13,463 nt of DNA from NCBI GenBank assembly GCA_028678555.1, contig JAJRDF010000013.1:1-13463 (forward strand), written 5' to 3'. Position numbers and translations under genes: made by a program. Below, in pieces: positions 1 to 6,537 of the stretch. This DNA comes from Methanomicrobiales archaeon. GTDB taxonomy: Archaea; Halobacteriota; Methanomicrobia; Methanomicrobiales; JACTUA01. The notes beneath the pieces are model-generated. The model was not told the DNA's origin, ran no database searches, and saw only the letters and a list, made by a program, of their open reading frames with translations. Positions within the stretch are counted from its first letter, which is position 1. Each line of letters starts with the position of its first letter.

Positions 1-7
1 CTCGCCG

Positions 8-44
8 TGGGGGAGGGAACGGGAGGGGGCAAAGCCCCCTCCCG
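8..44. repeat. GC-rich hairpin repeat, family R1 copy 1
   Basis: A perfect 10-bp inverted repeat GGGAGGGGGC / GCCCCCTCCC (21-30 and 34-43) closes on an AAA loop and is preceded by GTGGGGGAGGGAAC. Almost the same block recurs at 2020-2056, again upstream of a gene. The strong stem could act at the 3' end of a transcript arriving from the left, but no T-tract follows it, so a terminator role is unproven. It could equally be a dispersed intergenic repeat. Confidence 0.75.
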
Positions 45-149
45 CATCAATCACGTGAAACCTTTTTAGCGGAAGTGAGTGGAGTGATGGAGGGAATCTT
101 CCTCCCCCCCTGCCGGCAACGTTTTTCCTCCCCCCGGCCCCATGATGTG

Positions 150-659
150 ATGATGCAGGAGAGCAACGAATATTTCCAGGTGCTCCGCCACCTCTACGGG
201 AAGAGCCTGATCCTCGAGGACACCTCGGCGTTTCACCCGGTGCTCCGCTTCTATTTCATGGATGCCATTGCCCATCTGGATTATACCCTCGGCGTCATGT
301 CCTTCAACTTCCTCTCAGTGAAGAACGAGATGGCGAGGGAGTACCTGCGCTGGCGCATTGACGAGGAGCAGAAGGGAGATCGCGTGAAGTTCCCCGGTTT
401 CATCAACTGGCTGAAGACCCGGGATGAAGACCGGTACAACAACCTGCCCATGATGTGGCGGGACATCTACGACTGCGACGATCCGGCCGGCTACCGCTCC
501 TTCCGGATCGTGCTGGACCCTGACAGCAACGCCCCGATACCGTCACAGTTCTTCTATGATGCCATTGAAGAGCTCTTTGACCGGAATTTCCTGAAGACCC
601 TGTATGCGGATGCATCCCTGGCGAAGCTCTTCGACGAGTACTCCCTGACCTGCCCGTGA
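150..659 (+). CDS. Unrecognised small acidic protein
   Basis: I do not recognise this protein. The reading frame is open from GTG 75 and also offers ATG 87, GTG 147, ATG 150 and ATG 153. I chose ATG 150 (169 aa) because the residues encoded before it are Pro/Arg-rich, read like translated intergenic DNA, and include the same ATCTTCCTCCC word found in the non-coding region near 2070. A T-rich stretch at 121-127 lies about 26 nt upstream, as expected for a leaderless start, but it is a poor TATA box, and a second weak TATA-like stretch (62-68) would favour a longer form. The protein is soluble, acidic and rich in aromatic residues (Tyr, Phe, Trp), with no signal peptide, membrane segment or metal-binding motif that I can see. 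Its stop lies 7 nt before the M20 peptidase start, so the two are probably co-transcribed. Confidence 0.7.
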   Translation: MMQESNEYFQVLRHLYGKSLILEDTSAFHPVLRFYFMDAIAHLDYTLGVMSFNFLSVKNEMAREYLRWRIDEEQKGDRVKFPGFINWLKTRDEDRYNNLPMMWRDIYDCDDPAGYRSFRIVLDPDSNAPIPSQFFYDAIEELFDRNFLKTLYADASLAKLFDEYSLTCP

Positions 660-666
660 TCCCAGC

Positions 667-1848
667 ATGGCCCTCCCCTCCGACCCTGCCCGGATCTGCG
701 CCGACCTGGTGCGGATCCGGAGCGAGAATCCGCCCGGCGATACCGCTGAGGTGGCCGCGTACCTCCGGGAGCATCTTGATGCCCTCGGGCTTGGGTCCCG
801 CCTGATCCGGAAACGCGGGGGGAGGGTGAACCTGGTCTCCGCCCCTCAGGAAGCTCGTCTCGTGATCTGCGGCCACATGGACGTGGTCCCCGCGGGGGAC
901 GGCGAATGGTCGGTAGACCCGTTTGGCGGGGAGATCCGGGACGGGATGGTGTACGGGAGGGGCGCCTCCGACATGAAGGGGGGCTGCGCCGCCATCCTGG
1001 CCGCGGTGACCGGCCTCGTGGAGGAGGGCCGGGAGCCGCAGGTCAGCCTGGCCTTCGTCGCTGACGAGGAGACGGGAGGGGAGCTGGGCATCCGGGCGGT
1101 GCTGGACAGACGTGTCCTCCCGCCCTGCGACTGCGTGGTGGCGGAACCGACCCCGGCACTCCACCCCGTGATCGGCATGAAGGGGCTCCTCCGTCTGGCG
1201 ATCCGGTTCCGGGGCAAGCCGGGCCACGGGTCCCTTTACCCTCGGGTCGGGGTCTCGGCGGTGATGGAGGCCCTCGACCTGCTCCGGACCCTGGAGAAGG
1301 CCCATGCCAGGGTCTACCGGCCGCCGGAGGCCCTCAGGGAGCCCGTGGAGGACTCCGCGGAGGTGCTGGGCCGGATCTTCGGGATTCAGGACCCGGCGGC
1401 GGTCCTGCAGCGGATCACCTTCAACCCCGGCCGGATCGAAGGCGGGGAGAAGGCCAACGTCGTGGCATCAAGGTGCAGCCTGGAGCTGGAGCTCCGGATC
1501 CCCTTTGGCGCCTCCACCGCGAAGGTGCTTGCCTCCCTCCGGAGACGGGCAAAGGGGGCAGAGATGGAAATACTGTCCCAGTCAGAACCGAATTTTACAC
1601 CTCCTGACGTACCCCTTGTCGGGATCCTTTCCCGTGAGATCCGGCGGGTCCACGGGGAAGAACCGCGCCCCATCGTCCAGTGGGCAGCCAGCGACGCGAA
1701 GCACCTCCGGGCCGCAGGATTCCGGGTGGTGGAGTACGGGCCGGGGGATCTGGCCACCCTGCACGGTGTGGATGAGCGGGTCCCGGTCCGGGCCCTGGAA
1801 CAGGCTGCCGACGTGTTCCGCGGGGTTATCGACGCGTACTCGCGGTGA
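667..1848 (+). CDS. M20-family metallopeptidase/deacylase (ArgE/DapE/ACY1 type)
   Basis: This 393-aa cytosolic zinc hydrolase belongs to the M20 family, whose members hydrolyse N-acyl amino acids, succinyl-diaminopimelate or small peptides. The family motifs are all present. GHMDVVP (69-75) gives ligand His70. GRGASDMKGG (97-106) gives bridging Asp102. ADEETGG (132-138) gives catalytic Glu134 and ligand Glu135. AEPT (159-162) gives ligand Glu160. LHGVDE (365-370) gives the last ligand, His366. The middle portion, beginning near GKPGHGS (183-189), fits the inserted dimerisation domain. Length is normal and no key residue is missing. The ATG at 667 lies 7 nt after the preceding stop without an obvious ribosome site. 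The substrate cannot be read from sequence. No arginine or lysine biosynthesis gene is nearby, so calling it argE or dapE would be unsafe. Confidence 0.92.
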   Translation: MALPSDPARICADLVRIRSENPPGDTAEVAAYLREHLDALGLGSRLIRKRGGRVNLVSAPQEARLVICGHMDVVPAGDGEWSVDPFGGEIRDGMVYGRGASDMKGGCAAILAAVTGLVEEGREPQVSLAFVADEETGGELGIRAVLDRRVLPPCDCVVAEPTPALHPVIGMKGLLRLAIRFRGKPGHGSLYPRVGVSAVMEALDLLRTLEKAHARVYRPPEALREPVEDSAEVLGRIFGIQDPAAVLQRITFNPGRIEGGEKANVVASRCSLELELRIPFGASTAKVLASLRRRAKGAEMEILSQSEPNFTPPDVPLVGILSREIRRVHGEEPRPIVQWAASDAKHLRAAGFRVVEYGPGDLATLHGVDERVPVRALEQAADVFRGVIDAYSR

Positions 1849-1908
1849 ACGTCCCCAACGGGTGGGCCCGATCAGGATCTTACTCGAGATTCTGGAGGAG
1901 GAGTGAGA

Positions 1909-1962
1909 CGCTCCCGGGGAAACTGCGGTTCCCCCCCGCCGCGTGGGCGTCCCCCCCCGGTT
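1909..1962. repeat. GC-rich dispersed repeat, family R2 copy 1
   Basis: This block begins GACGCTCCCGGGG, contains a hairpin (GGGGAA and TTCCCC arms around ACTGCGG), and ends with CCCCCGCCGCGTGGGC followed by a run of C and CCGGT. The same order of words recurs at 13354-13412: GACGCTCTCGAGG, then a GGGGC-TCC-GCCCC hairpin, then CCCCCGCCGCGTGGGC, a C-run and CCGGT. The hairpin arms differ between the copies while base pairing is kept, which suggests the folded structure matters. The two copies lie just outside the glycan locus, in the same orientation. Confidence 0.65.
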
Positions 1963-2019
1963 GATCCTGATGGGAGAAGATTTTGGGAAATTACCAATCG
2001 GTGGTCCATCCTCTTGTCG

Positions 2020-2056
2020 CGGGGGAGGGACCGGGAGGGGGCAGCGCCCCCTCCCG
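2020..2056. repeat. GC-rich hairpin repeat, family R1 copy 2
   Basis: This is a near-identical second copy of the element at 8-44. A perfect 10-bp inverted repeat GGGAGGGGGC / GCCCCCTCCC (2033-2042 and 2046-2055) closes on an AGC loop, preceded by GCGGGGGAGGGACC. The stem is unchanged while the loop (AAA versus AGC) and one flanking base vary. It lies about 62 nt upstream of the TATA box of the glycan locus. Confidence 0.75.
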
Positions 2057-2117
2057 TCAGCAGCCACCGATCTTCCTCCCTTCAAGGGAACTGTATCCTC
2101 CCCCATTTCCGCATCCC

Positions 2118-2125
2118 TTTTTATA
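2118..2125 (+). promoter_or_regulatory. Archaeal TATA box for the glycan locus
   Basis: TTTTTATA stands out in very GC-rich surroundings. Its centre lies about 23 nt before GTG 2145 and about 32 nt before ATG 2154. Archaeal TATA boxes sit about 26-27 nt before the transcription start, so the transcript would begin within a few bases of the first gene's start codon, giving a leaderless or nearly leaderless mRNA. Confidence 0.6.
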
Positions 2126-2153
2126 GCCCCCTCTCCAACCACTAGTGATCTCG

Positions 2154-3689
2154 ATGGGGAAGAAGGAGAAGGGAAAGGCGTCTGCAAAGGCTCCCGAACC
2201 GGCGTTCAGGGACTGTGATCCGGATCCGGCCGGGGAGGAGGTCCCCCTCTCAGCCCTGTTCCGGGATCCCGGAAAAGCGTGGGAGATCCTCCGCACAGGG
2301 CGACTCATCCAGCTGCTCCTCGGAGTGGTGCTGGCAGGGTTCCTGCTCCGGTTCCTGAACCTGGGTGCGAACTCGCTGTGGCTGGACGAGGCCTCCACGC
2401 TGGGATTCGCCAGGAAAAGCATAGTGGGGATCTGGGGGACGCTCTCGGCAGGAGAGTTCAACCCGCCGCTCTTCTACTGGATGGAGCACCTGATGCTCAC
2501 CTTCGGGGAGAGCGAGGCCGTGCTCCGGTTCCTCCCGGCGCTTCTCGGTGCCCTCACGGTCGTGGTCATGTATTTCGTGGCACGGGAGGTGCTGGACCGC
2601 CCCTCCTCCCTGGTTGCAGCAGCGCTCCTGGCCTTCTCCCCGTTTCATATCTACTACTCCCAGGAAGCCCGTGCCTACGCACCCATGCTCTTCTTCTTCG
2701 CCCTGGCCCTCCTCTTCTTCCTCAAAGCGACGCGGAAAGGGGGGTACGGCAACTGGATCGCTTTCGGGGCTTTCTCGGCCCTCGCCTTCTGGACCCACTT
2801 CTACGCTTTCGTGCCCGTGGGTGTCCTGATCCTTCTTGCATTCGCCTTCCGGTTCCAGGCCATCCGGGCAAACCTGAAGGAAGCCACCGCACCTCTCCTT
2901 GCCCTGGGGGTCTTCATGATCCTGGCCCTGCCTCTCATCGTGAACGCGGTCCAGCTGTTCCTCCTCCGGACCGGAGGGGGACCCAGCTTCGGTATCCAGG
3001 GATTCTCCACCATCACCCAGACCCTGGTCCAGATCTCCGGATTCAACCTCTTCCTCGCGGTGATCCTGCTTGCGCTCTTCATCGCGGGGGTCGCCTGGCT
3101 CGTTCCCAGGGACCGCGGGCTTGCCGTCCTGCTGGTCGCCGGCCTGGCACTGCCGCTCCTCGCGAGCGTCTTCCTCTCCTACCGGATGCCGATGGTTCCC
3201 CGGTACCTGATCTACCTGCAGCCGTTCCTGTTCCTGGGGGTCGCTGCCTCCTTCCCCATCTTCTGCAGGGCAGTCCGGTCCCGGTACCTGGCGGTGGCAG
3301 CGGTGCTGCTCATCTTCCTCGCCGCCGTCCCGTTCCTGTCGACCTACTACACGACCCAGAAGGATGACTGGAGGGGTCTCTCCCGCTACCTGGGCGATCG
3401 GACGGACCCGGGGGACCTGGTGGTGGTGATACCGGGATACGTGCGGCAGCCGCTCGAATATTACTACTCGAACCAGTCCGACGGGACCCTGCTGTACGGG
3501 CTGTACACCCCGGCTGACCTGGAGAGGGTGTCCGCGTCCGCGGGAGGACACCGGGTCTTCTATGTGCTCACTTCAGACGTCAGTTCCACGGATCCCGGCG
3601 GGAATGTGGTCCGGTGGCTGGAAGACCACACCGACATGGACCAGGCCGTCCGGTACGGGCCCGGCATCTTCCTGCTCCGCTCCGGGTGA
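2154..3689 (+). CDS. GT-C membrane glycosyltransferase (GT39/PMT_2-like, ArnT-like)
   Basis: This 511-aa polytopic membrane protein resembles the GT39/GT83 group, which moves a sugar from a polyprenyl or dolichyl phosphate carrier to an acceptor on the outer face of the membrane. After a charged cytoplasmic N terminus (about 1-45) there are roughly eleven hydrophobic segments up to about residue 398, then a soluble C-terminal domain of about 110 residues that would face outward. The hallmark acidic pair is in LWLDEAST (Asp78-Glu79), in the first outer loop where GT-C enzymes keep the catalytic acid. YSQEARAYA (168-176) and KDDWRG (403-408) are also typical. ATG 2154 is preferred; GTG 2145, three residues longer, is nearly as likely given the TATA position. 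It ends 7 nt before the GT2-GtrA gene. Donor and acceptor sugars are unknown. Confidence 0.85.
   Translation: MGKKEKGKASAKAPEPAFRDCDPDPAGEEVPLSALFRDPGKAWEILRTGRLIQLLLGVVLAGFLLRFLNLGANSLWLDEASTLGFARKSIVGIWGTLSAGEFNPPLFYWMEHLMLTFGESEAVLRFLPALLGALTVVVMYFVAREVLDRPSSLVAAALLAFSPFHIYYSQEARAYAPMLFFFALALLFFLKATRKGGYGNWIAFGAFSALAFWTHFYAFVPVGVLILLAFAFRFQAIRANLKEATAPLLALGVFMILALPLIVNAVQLFLLRTGGGPSFGIQGFSTITQTLVQISGFNLFLAVILLALFIAGVAWLVPRDRGLAVLLVAGLALPLLASVFLSYRMPMVPRYLIYLQPFLFLGVAASFPIFCRAVRSRYLAVAAVLLIFLAAVPFLSTYYTTQKDDWRGLSRYLGDRTDPGDLVVVIPGYVRQPLEYYYSNQSDGTLLYGLYTPADLERVSASAGGHRVFYVLTSDVSSTDPGGNVVRWLEDHTDMDQAVRYGPGIFLLRSG
3685..3689 (+). promoter_or_regulatory. Ribosome binding site deciding the GT2-GtrA start
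   Basis: GGTGA, matching the archaeal anti-Shine-Dalgarno, overlaps the stop codon of the preceding gene and lies 7 nt before GTG 3697. It supports GTG 3697 over the longer in-frame extension that reaches back to 3562 inside the upstream gene. Confidence 0.55.
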
Positions 3690-3696
3690 GGGGTCC

Positions 3697-4890
3697 GTGG
3701 GCCCCGATACCCCGTCCCCGGAACTCCCCGGGGGTCCTGATACCGGTCCCCCGGAACTCCCCGGGGGTTCCGTTACCGGTCCCCCGGAACTCACGGTCAT
3801 CATCCCCACCTACCGGGAGGAGGCGAATATCGGGGCCATGGTCCGGGAGGTGAGCCGCACCCTGGCCGATCACAGGATCCGGGGCGAGATCCTGGTGATC
3901 GATGACAGTTCCCCGGACCGGACGATCCCCATTGTCAGGGACCTGGAGAAGGCACTTCCCCATGTCCGGCTGGTGGTCCGGACGGCAGACCCCGGCCTCT
4001 CCCAGTCGGTGGTGGAGGGGTTCGGGATCGCCCGGGGTTCGGTGATCCAGGTCATTGACGCCGATTTCTCTCACCCCGTCTCCCTGATCCCGGCCTTTCT
4101 TCGGCGGATCCGGGAGGGCGCCGACGTGGTCATCGGCAGCCGGTACGTGGCCGGGGGCGGCATCGGCGAGTGGCCCCTCTCCCGGCGGATCATCTCCCTG
4201 GGGGCCACGGCGATGGGCCGGATCCTCTTCCCCGAGATCACGGACCCGGTGAGCGGGTTCTTCGCCGTGAAAAGGGAGGTGGTGGAGGGTGCCCCGCTGG
4301 AGCCCCGGGGCTACAAGATACTCCTCGAGGTGCTGGGGAAAGGCCACTGGACACGGGCAGAGGAGATTCCCTATACCTTCGAGAACCGGAAGGAGGGGGC
4401 CAGCAAGCTCTCCCTCACCACCATCATCGCATACGCGGTCCAGGTAGGGGGCATCACGGGCCATGCCTTTTCCCGCAGGGAGGGGGCGGCCTGGCGCGAA
4501 CTCTCCCGGATCCTCAGGTTTGCCCTGGTCGGAATCTCGGGCATCGCTGTCAACATGGGGATCCTCTGGGGGCTCACGGAGCTCGCAGGCATCTACTACC
4601 TGTACTCCAGCGCTGTCGCCATCGAGACCTCCATCATCACCAACTTCCTGCTGAATGACTTCTGGACCTTCGGCGGGGAGACCGGGCATCGGATGGGACG
4701 GAGGCTCCACCGGTTTCTCTCCTTCCAGCTGGTCTCCCTCGGAGGCCTGGTGGTGAACATGGCCGTCCTCTTTGCAGGAAAGGAGATCTTCGGCATCTAC
4801 TACCTGGCGGCGAACCTGCTGGGGATCCTGGCCGCGTTTGTCTGGAATTACGTGGTGAACCGCAATGTCACCTGGCGCGGCGCAGCGTAA
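3697..4890 (+). CDS. Polyprenyl-phosphate glycosyltransferase (GT2, DPM1-like) fused to GtrA
   Basis: This 397-aa protein has two parts. Residues 32-240 are a GT2 domain of the dolichol-phosphate mannosyltransferase type, with VIIPTYREEANI (34-45), VIDDSSPD (67-74, Asp69/Asp70), DADFSHP (121-127, the DXD metal site) and GSRYVAGG (147-154). It would transfer a sugar from a nucleotide donor to a lipid phosphate on the cytoplasmic face. Residues 270-397 form a GtrA domain with four membrane spans and the typical NFLLNDFWTFG (317-327) and NYVVNRNVTW (384-393) motifs. GtrA proteins are proposed flippases for polyprenyl-phosphate sugars. The first 30 residues are unusual: an 11-residue repeat (GPPELPGG core) encoded by a 33-bp tandem DNA repeat. 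The start is GTG 3697, 7 nt after the previous stop, with GGTGA just upstream. It follows the GT-C gene, so synthesis, flipping and transfer could be one unit. Confidence 0.9.
   Translation: MGPDTPSPELPGGPDTGPPELPGGSVTGPPELTVIIPTYREEANIGAMVREVSRTLADHRIRGEILVIDDSSPDRTIPIVRDLEKALPHVRLVVRTADPGLSQSVVEGFGIARGSVIQVIDADFSHPVSLIPAFLRRIREGADVVIGSRYVAGGGIGEWPLSRRIISLGATAMGRILFPEITDPVSGFFAVKREVVEGAPLEPRGYKILLEVLGKGHWTRAEEIPYTFENRKEGASKLSLTTIIAYAVQVGGITGHAFSRREGAAWRELSRILRFALVGISGIAVNMGILWGLTELAGIYYLYSSAVAIETSIITNFLLNDFWTFGGETGHRMGRRLHRFLSFQLVSLGGLVVNMAVLFAGKEIFGIYYLAANLLGILAAFVWNYVVNRNVTWRGAA
3706..3795 (+). repeat. 33-bp in-frame tandem repeat at the 5' end of the GT2-GtrA gene
   Basis: There are two full units (3706-3738, 3739-3771) and a partial third (3772-3795), each beginning GATACC or GTTACC and containing CCCCCGGAACTCCCCGG or a close variant. 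The unit is 33 bp, a multiple of three, so copy number can change without shifting the frame. Unit 2 contains a near-perfect inverted repeat, with GGAAC and GTTCC arms (3753-3757, 3767-3771) around CCCC/GGGG, so the mRNA just after the start codon could fold into hairpins. Confidence 0.85.
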
Positions 4891-4989
4891 CGGCGGTTGC
4901 CCGGCCGGCGGAGACCGGGGCCGGAGGATGCTTCCCTCGGCAAGAAGATTGATAACTCCCGCTGCGGCTTTTGTACATGGATTACTCCC

Positions 4990-6045
4990 ATGAAACGTGT
5001 TTTGATCACCGGGATCACAGGCCAGGACGGGGCATACCTGGCAAAATTTCTCCTGGACAAGGGCTACGAGGTCTTTGGGATCTACCGGCGCCTCTCCACA
5101 CCCAATTTCTGGCGCCTCCAGTACCTCGATATCTTTGACCGGTTGCACCTCATCGGCGCTGACCTCATCGATGAAGGTTCCCTGATCGAGGCCATCCACA
5201 TCTCGCAACCCGAGGAGGTCTATCACCTGGCAGCCCAGAGTTTCGTCTGGTCGTCCTTCGAGGAGCCCATCAGCACCGCCGAGATGACCGGTCTCGGCGT
5301 GACCCGGATCCTGGAGGCCATCCGTCACGTGAACCGGGACATCCGTTTCTATCAGGCCTCGACCAGTGAGCTTTTCGGGTACAGCCCGGAGGATGAGCCC
5401 CTCCATGAGGGGAGCCCCTTCCAGCCCCAGAGCCCGTACGCCGCCGCCAAGCTCTACGGGTACTGGATCACCACCATCTATCGCAAGGGGTACGGGATGT
5501 ATGCCTGCAACGGGATCCTCTTCAACCACGAGAGCCCCCTCCGGGGTCTCGAGTTCATCACCCGGAAGCTCTCCAATGCGGCGGCCCGGATCTCCCTCGG
5601 CCTCCAGAAGGAGATATCGGTGGGGAACCTGGATGCCATGCGGGACTGGGGCTTTGCCCCTGACTACGTGGAATCCATGTGGATGATGCTCCAGGAGGAT
5701 GAGCCCGATGATTATGTCGTTGCCACCAATGAGTCCCATTCCGTCAGGGAGTTCGCCGAGAAGGTCTTCTCCCGGGTCGGGCTCGATTACCGTGACCATG
5801 TGAAGGTGGACAAGAAATTCCTGCGCCCGCTGGATGTCCGGTACCTGCGGGGGGATTACCGGAAGGCCAGGGAGAAGCTGGGCTGGAGACCGAAGGTGAA
5901 CTTCGACGACCTCGTCTCCCTCATGGTGAAGGCGGACCAGGAACGCTGGAAGAGGTGGATGAACGGGGAGCAGTTCCCCTGGGATGCCATCCATTATCCC
6001 CATGAGAACCAGTTCCTCTCCCGGTCGGAAAGGATCACGCGGTAG
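4990..6045 (+). CDS. gmd: GDP-mannose 4,6-dehydratase
   Basis: This 351-aa cytosolic short-chain dehydrogenase/reductase would convert GDP-D-mannose to GDP-4-keto-6-deoxy-D-mannose. The N-terminal Rossmann motif GITGQDGAYLA (8-18) binds NADP. The active site ASTSELFG (123-130) keeps the catalytic Thr125 and Glu127, with Tyr150 and Lys154 in SPYAAAK (148-154). LFNHESPLRGLEFITRK (177-193), GNLDAMRDWGFAPDYVE (212-228), PDDYVVAT (239-246) and RPLDVRYLRGD (279-289) are Gmd-like. Two features differ from the E. coli type: RRLSTPNFW (33-41) replaces the usual RRSSxFNT loop, and a tail of about 35 residues (315-351, containing FPWDAIHYP) extends past the usual end. ATG 4990 is chosen because the nucleotide-binding fold starts there; no good ribosome site precedes it. 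A 99-nt gap follows the GT2-GtrA gene, and the cupin starts 2 nt after the stop. Confidence 0.9.
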   Translation: MKRVLITGITGQDGAYLAKFLLDKGYEVFGIYRRLSTPNFWRLQYLDIFDRLHLIGADLIDEGSLIEAIHISQPEEVYHLAAQSFVWSSFEEPISTAEMTGLGVTRILEAIRHVNRDIRFYQASTSELFGYSPEDEPLHEGSPFQPQSPYAAAKLYGYWITTIYRKGYGMYACNGILFNHESPLRGLEFITRKLSNAAARISLGLQKEISVGNLDAMRDWGFAPDYVESMWMMLQEDEPDDYVVATNESHSVREFAEKVFSRVGLDYRDHVKVDKKFLRPLDVRYLRGDYRKAREKLGWRPKVNFDDLVSLMVKADQERWKRWMNGEQFPWDAIHYPHENQFLSRSERITR

Positions 6046-6047
6046 CC

Positions 6048-6488
6048 ATGCTGGACCGGATCACCTCACCGGAAGGCACCCTGCTGGCCCTGGTTGCCCG
6101 GTCGGGGGACACCCCCCCCGGGGTCAACTTCATCTCAGACCCCGGTTACCCCCTGCAGGTCGCCGTGAACGTGTACGCGTCAGGGGACGCGGTCCGTGCC
6201 CACCGGCACCCGGACCGGGATCTCCATATCTCCACCATCCAGGAGGTGCTCCACATCGATTCCGGGAGGGTCATTGCCGATATCATGGATCACAGCGGTG
6301 CTCTCGTGCAGAGTGTCCCCCTTTCAGGAGGCGACACGATCTTTTTCATCGCAGGGGGGCATGGTCTCCGGATCCTGGAGAAGACGAAGATCATCGAGGT
6401 CAAGCAGGGCCCGTACCGGGGAATATCGGCCGACAAGGTCTATCTCGATCCTCCCGTGAAGGGGAAGGATGCCGGAGTCAGAGGATGA
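6048..6488 (+). CDS. Small cupin-domain protein, nucleotide-sugar locus associated
   Basis: This 146-aa soluble protein is probably a single-domain cupin, a small beta-barrel. The segment AHRHPDRDLHIS (about 50-61) provides the histidines expected of the first cupin motif. A later stretch, SGGDTIFFIAGGHGLRILEKTKIIEVKQGPY (about 93-123, quoted here only for its Gly-Asp and Gly-Gly-His landmarks), resembles the second. I recall similar proteins ending in a GGHG...IEVKQGPY pattern beside DegT aminotransferases in polysaccharide loci, without an assigned reaction. It starts 2 nt after gmd and is 49 nt upstream of the aminotransferase, so it is almost certainly in that operon. It could be a sugar epimerase or isomerase, or a non-enzymatic partner; the sequence does not decide. 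It lacks the length expected of an RmlC-type epimerase. Confidence 0.8.
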   Translation: MLDRITSPEGTLLALVARSGDTPPGVNFISDPGYPLQVAVNVYASGDAVRAHRHPDRDLHISTIQEVLHIDSGRVIADIMDHSGALVQSVPLSGGDTIFFIAGGHGLRILEKTKIIEVKQGPYRGISADKVYLDPPVKGKDAGVRG

Positions 6489-6537
6489 AGGGTCTGCTCA
6501 GGGGAAATACCTGCCGGGGTTCCGCGGGTGAACCGTC

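Larger units (their letters stand above)
1849..2117. other. Intergenic region between the peptidase and the glycan locus
   Basis: This stretch has no convincing gene. Short open frames across it (for example 1903-2145 and 1943-2218) translate to Pro/Arg/Ser-rich strings typical of GC-rich non-coding DNA. It contains repeat R2 copy 1, repeat R1 copy 2, and a short A/T-rich patch around 1977-1998 whose role is unknown. It leads into the TATA promoter at 2118. Confidence 0.7.

Noticed and set aside
667..1848. Firm argE or dapE assignment
   Set aside because: All M20 metal ligands are present, but substrate specificity in this family cannot be read from motifs, and there is no amino-acid biosynthesis context.
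1903..2218. Short + strand frames between the peptidase and the GT-C gene
   Set aside because: Their translations consist of repeat-derived Pro/Arg/Ser strings across hairpin repeats and a TATA box, with no coding character.
2250..3551. 433-aa open frame on the - strand
   Set aside because: It is antisense to the GT-C gene. Glu/Gly/Gln-rich low-complexity translation is the complement of hydrophobic codons, not a real protein.
3562..3696. Longer N terminus for the GT2-GtrA gene
   Set aside because: It would overlap the end of the GT-C gene in another frame. GTG 3697 has GGTGA upstream and the usual 7-nt operon spacing.
3706..3795. CRISPR-like array
   Set aside because: The units are contiguous 33-bp repeats without spacers and are in frame with the GT2 gene, so this is a coding tandem repeat.
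3580..6003. 807-aa open frame on the - strand
   Set aside because: It lies opposite three well-recognised genes. Its translation is His/Pro/Gly/Asp-rich with no known motif, a usual shadow in high-GC DNA with codon bias.
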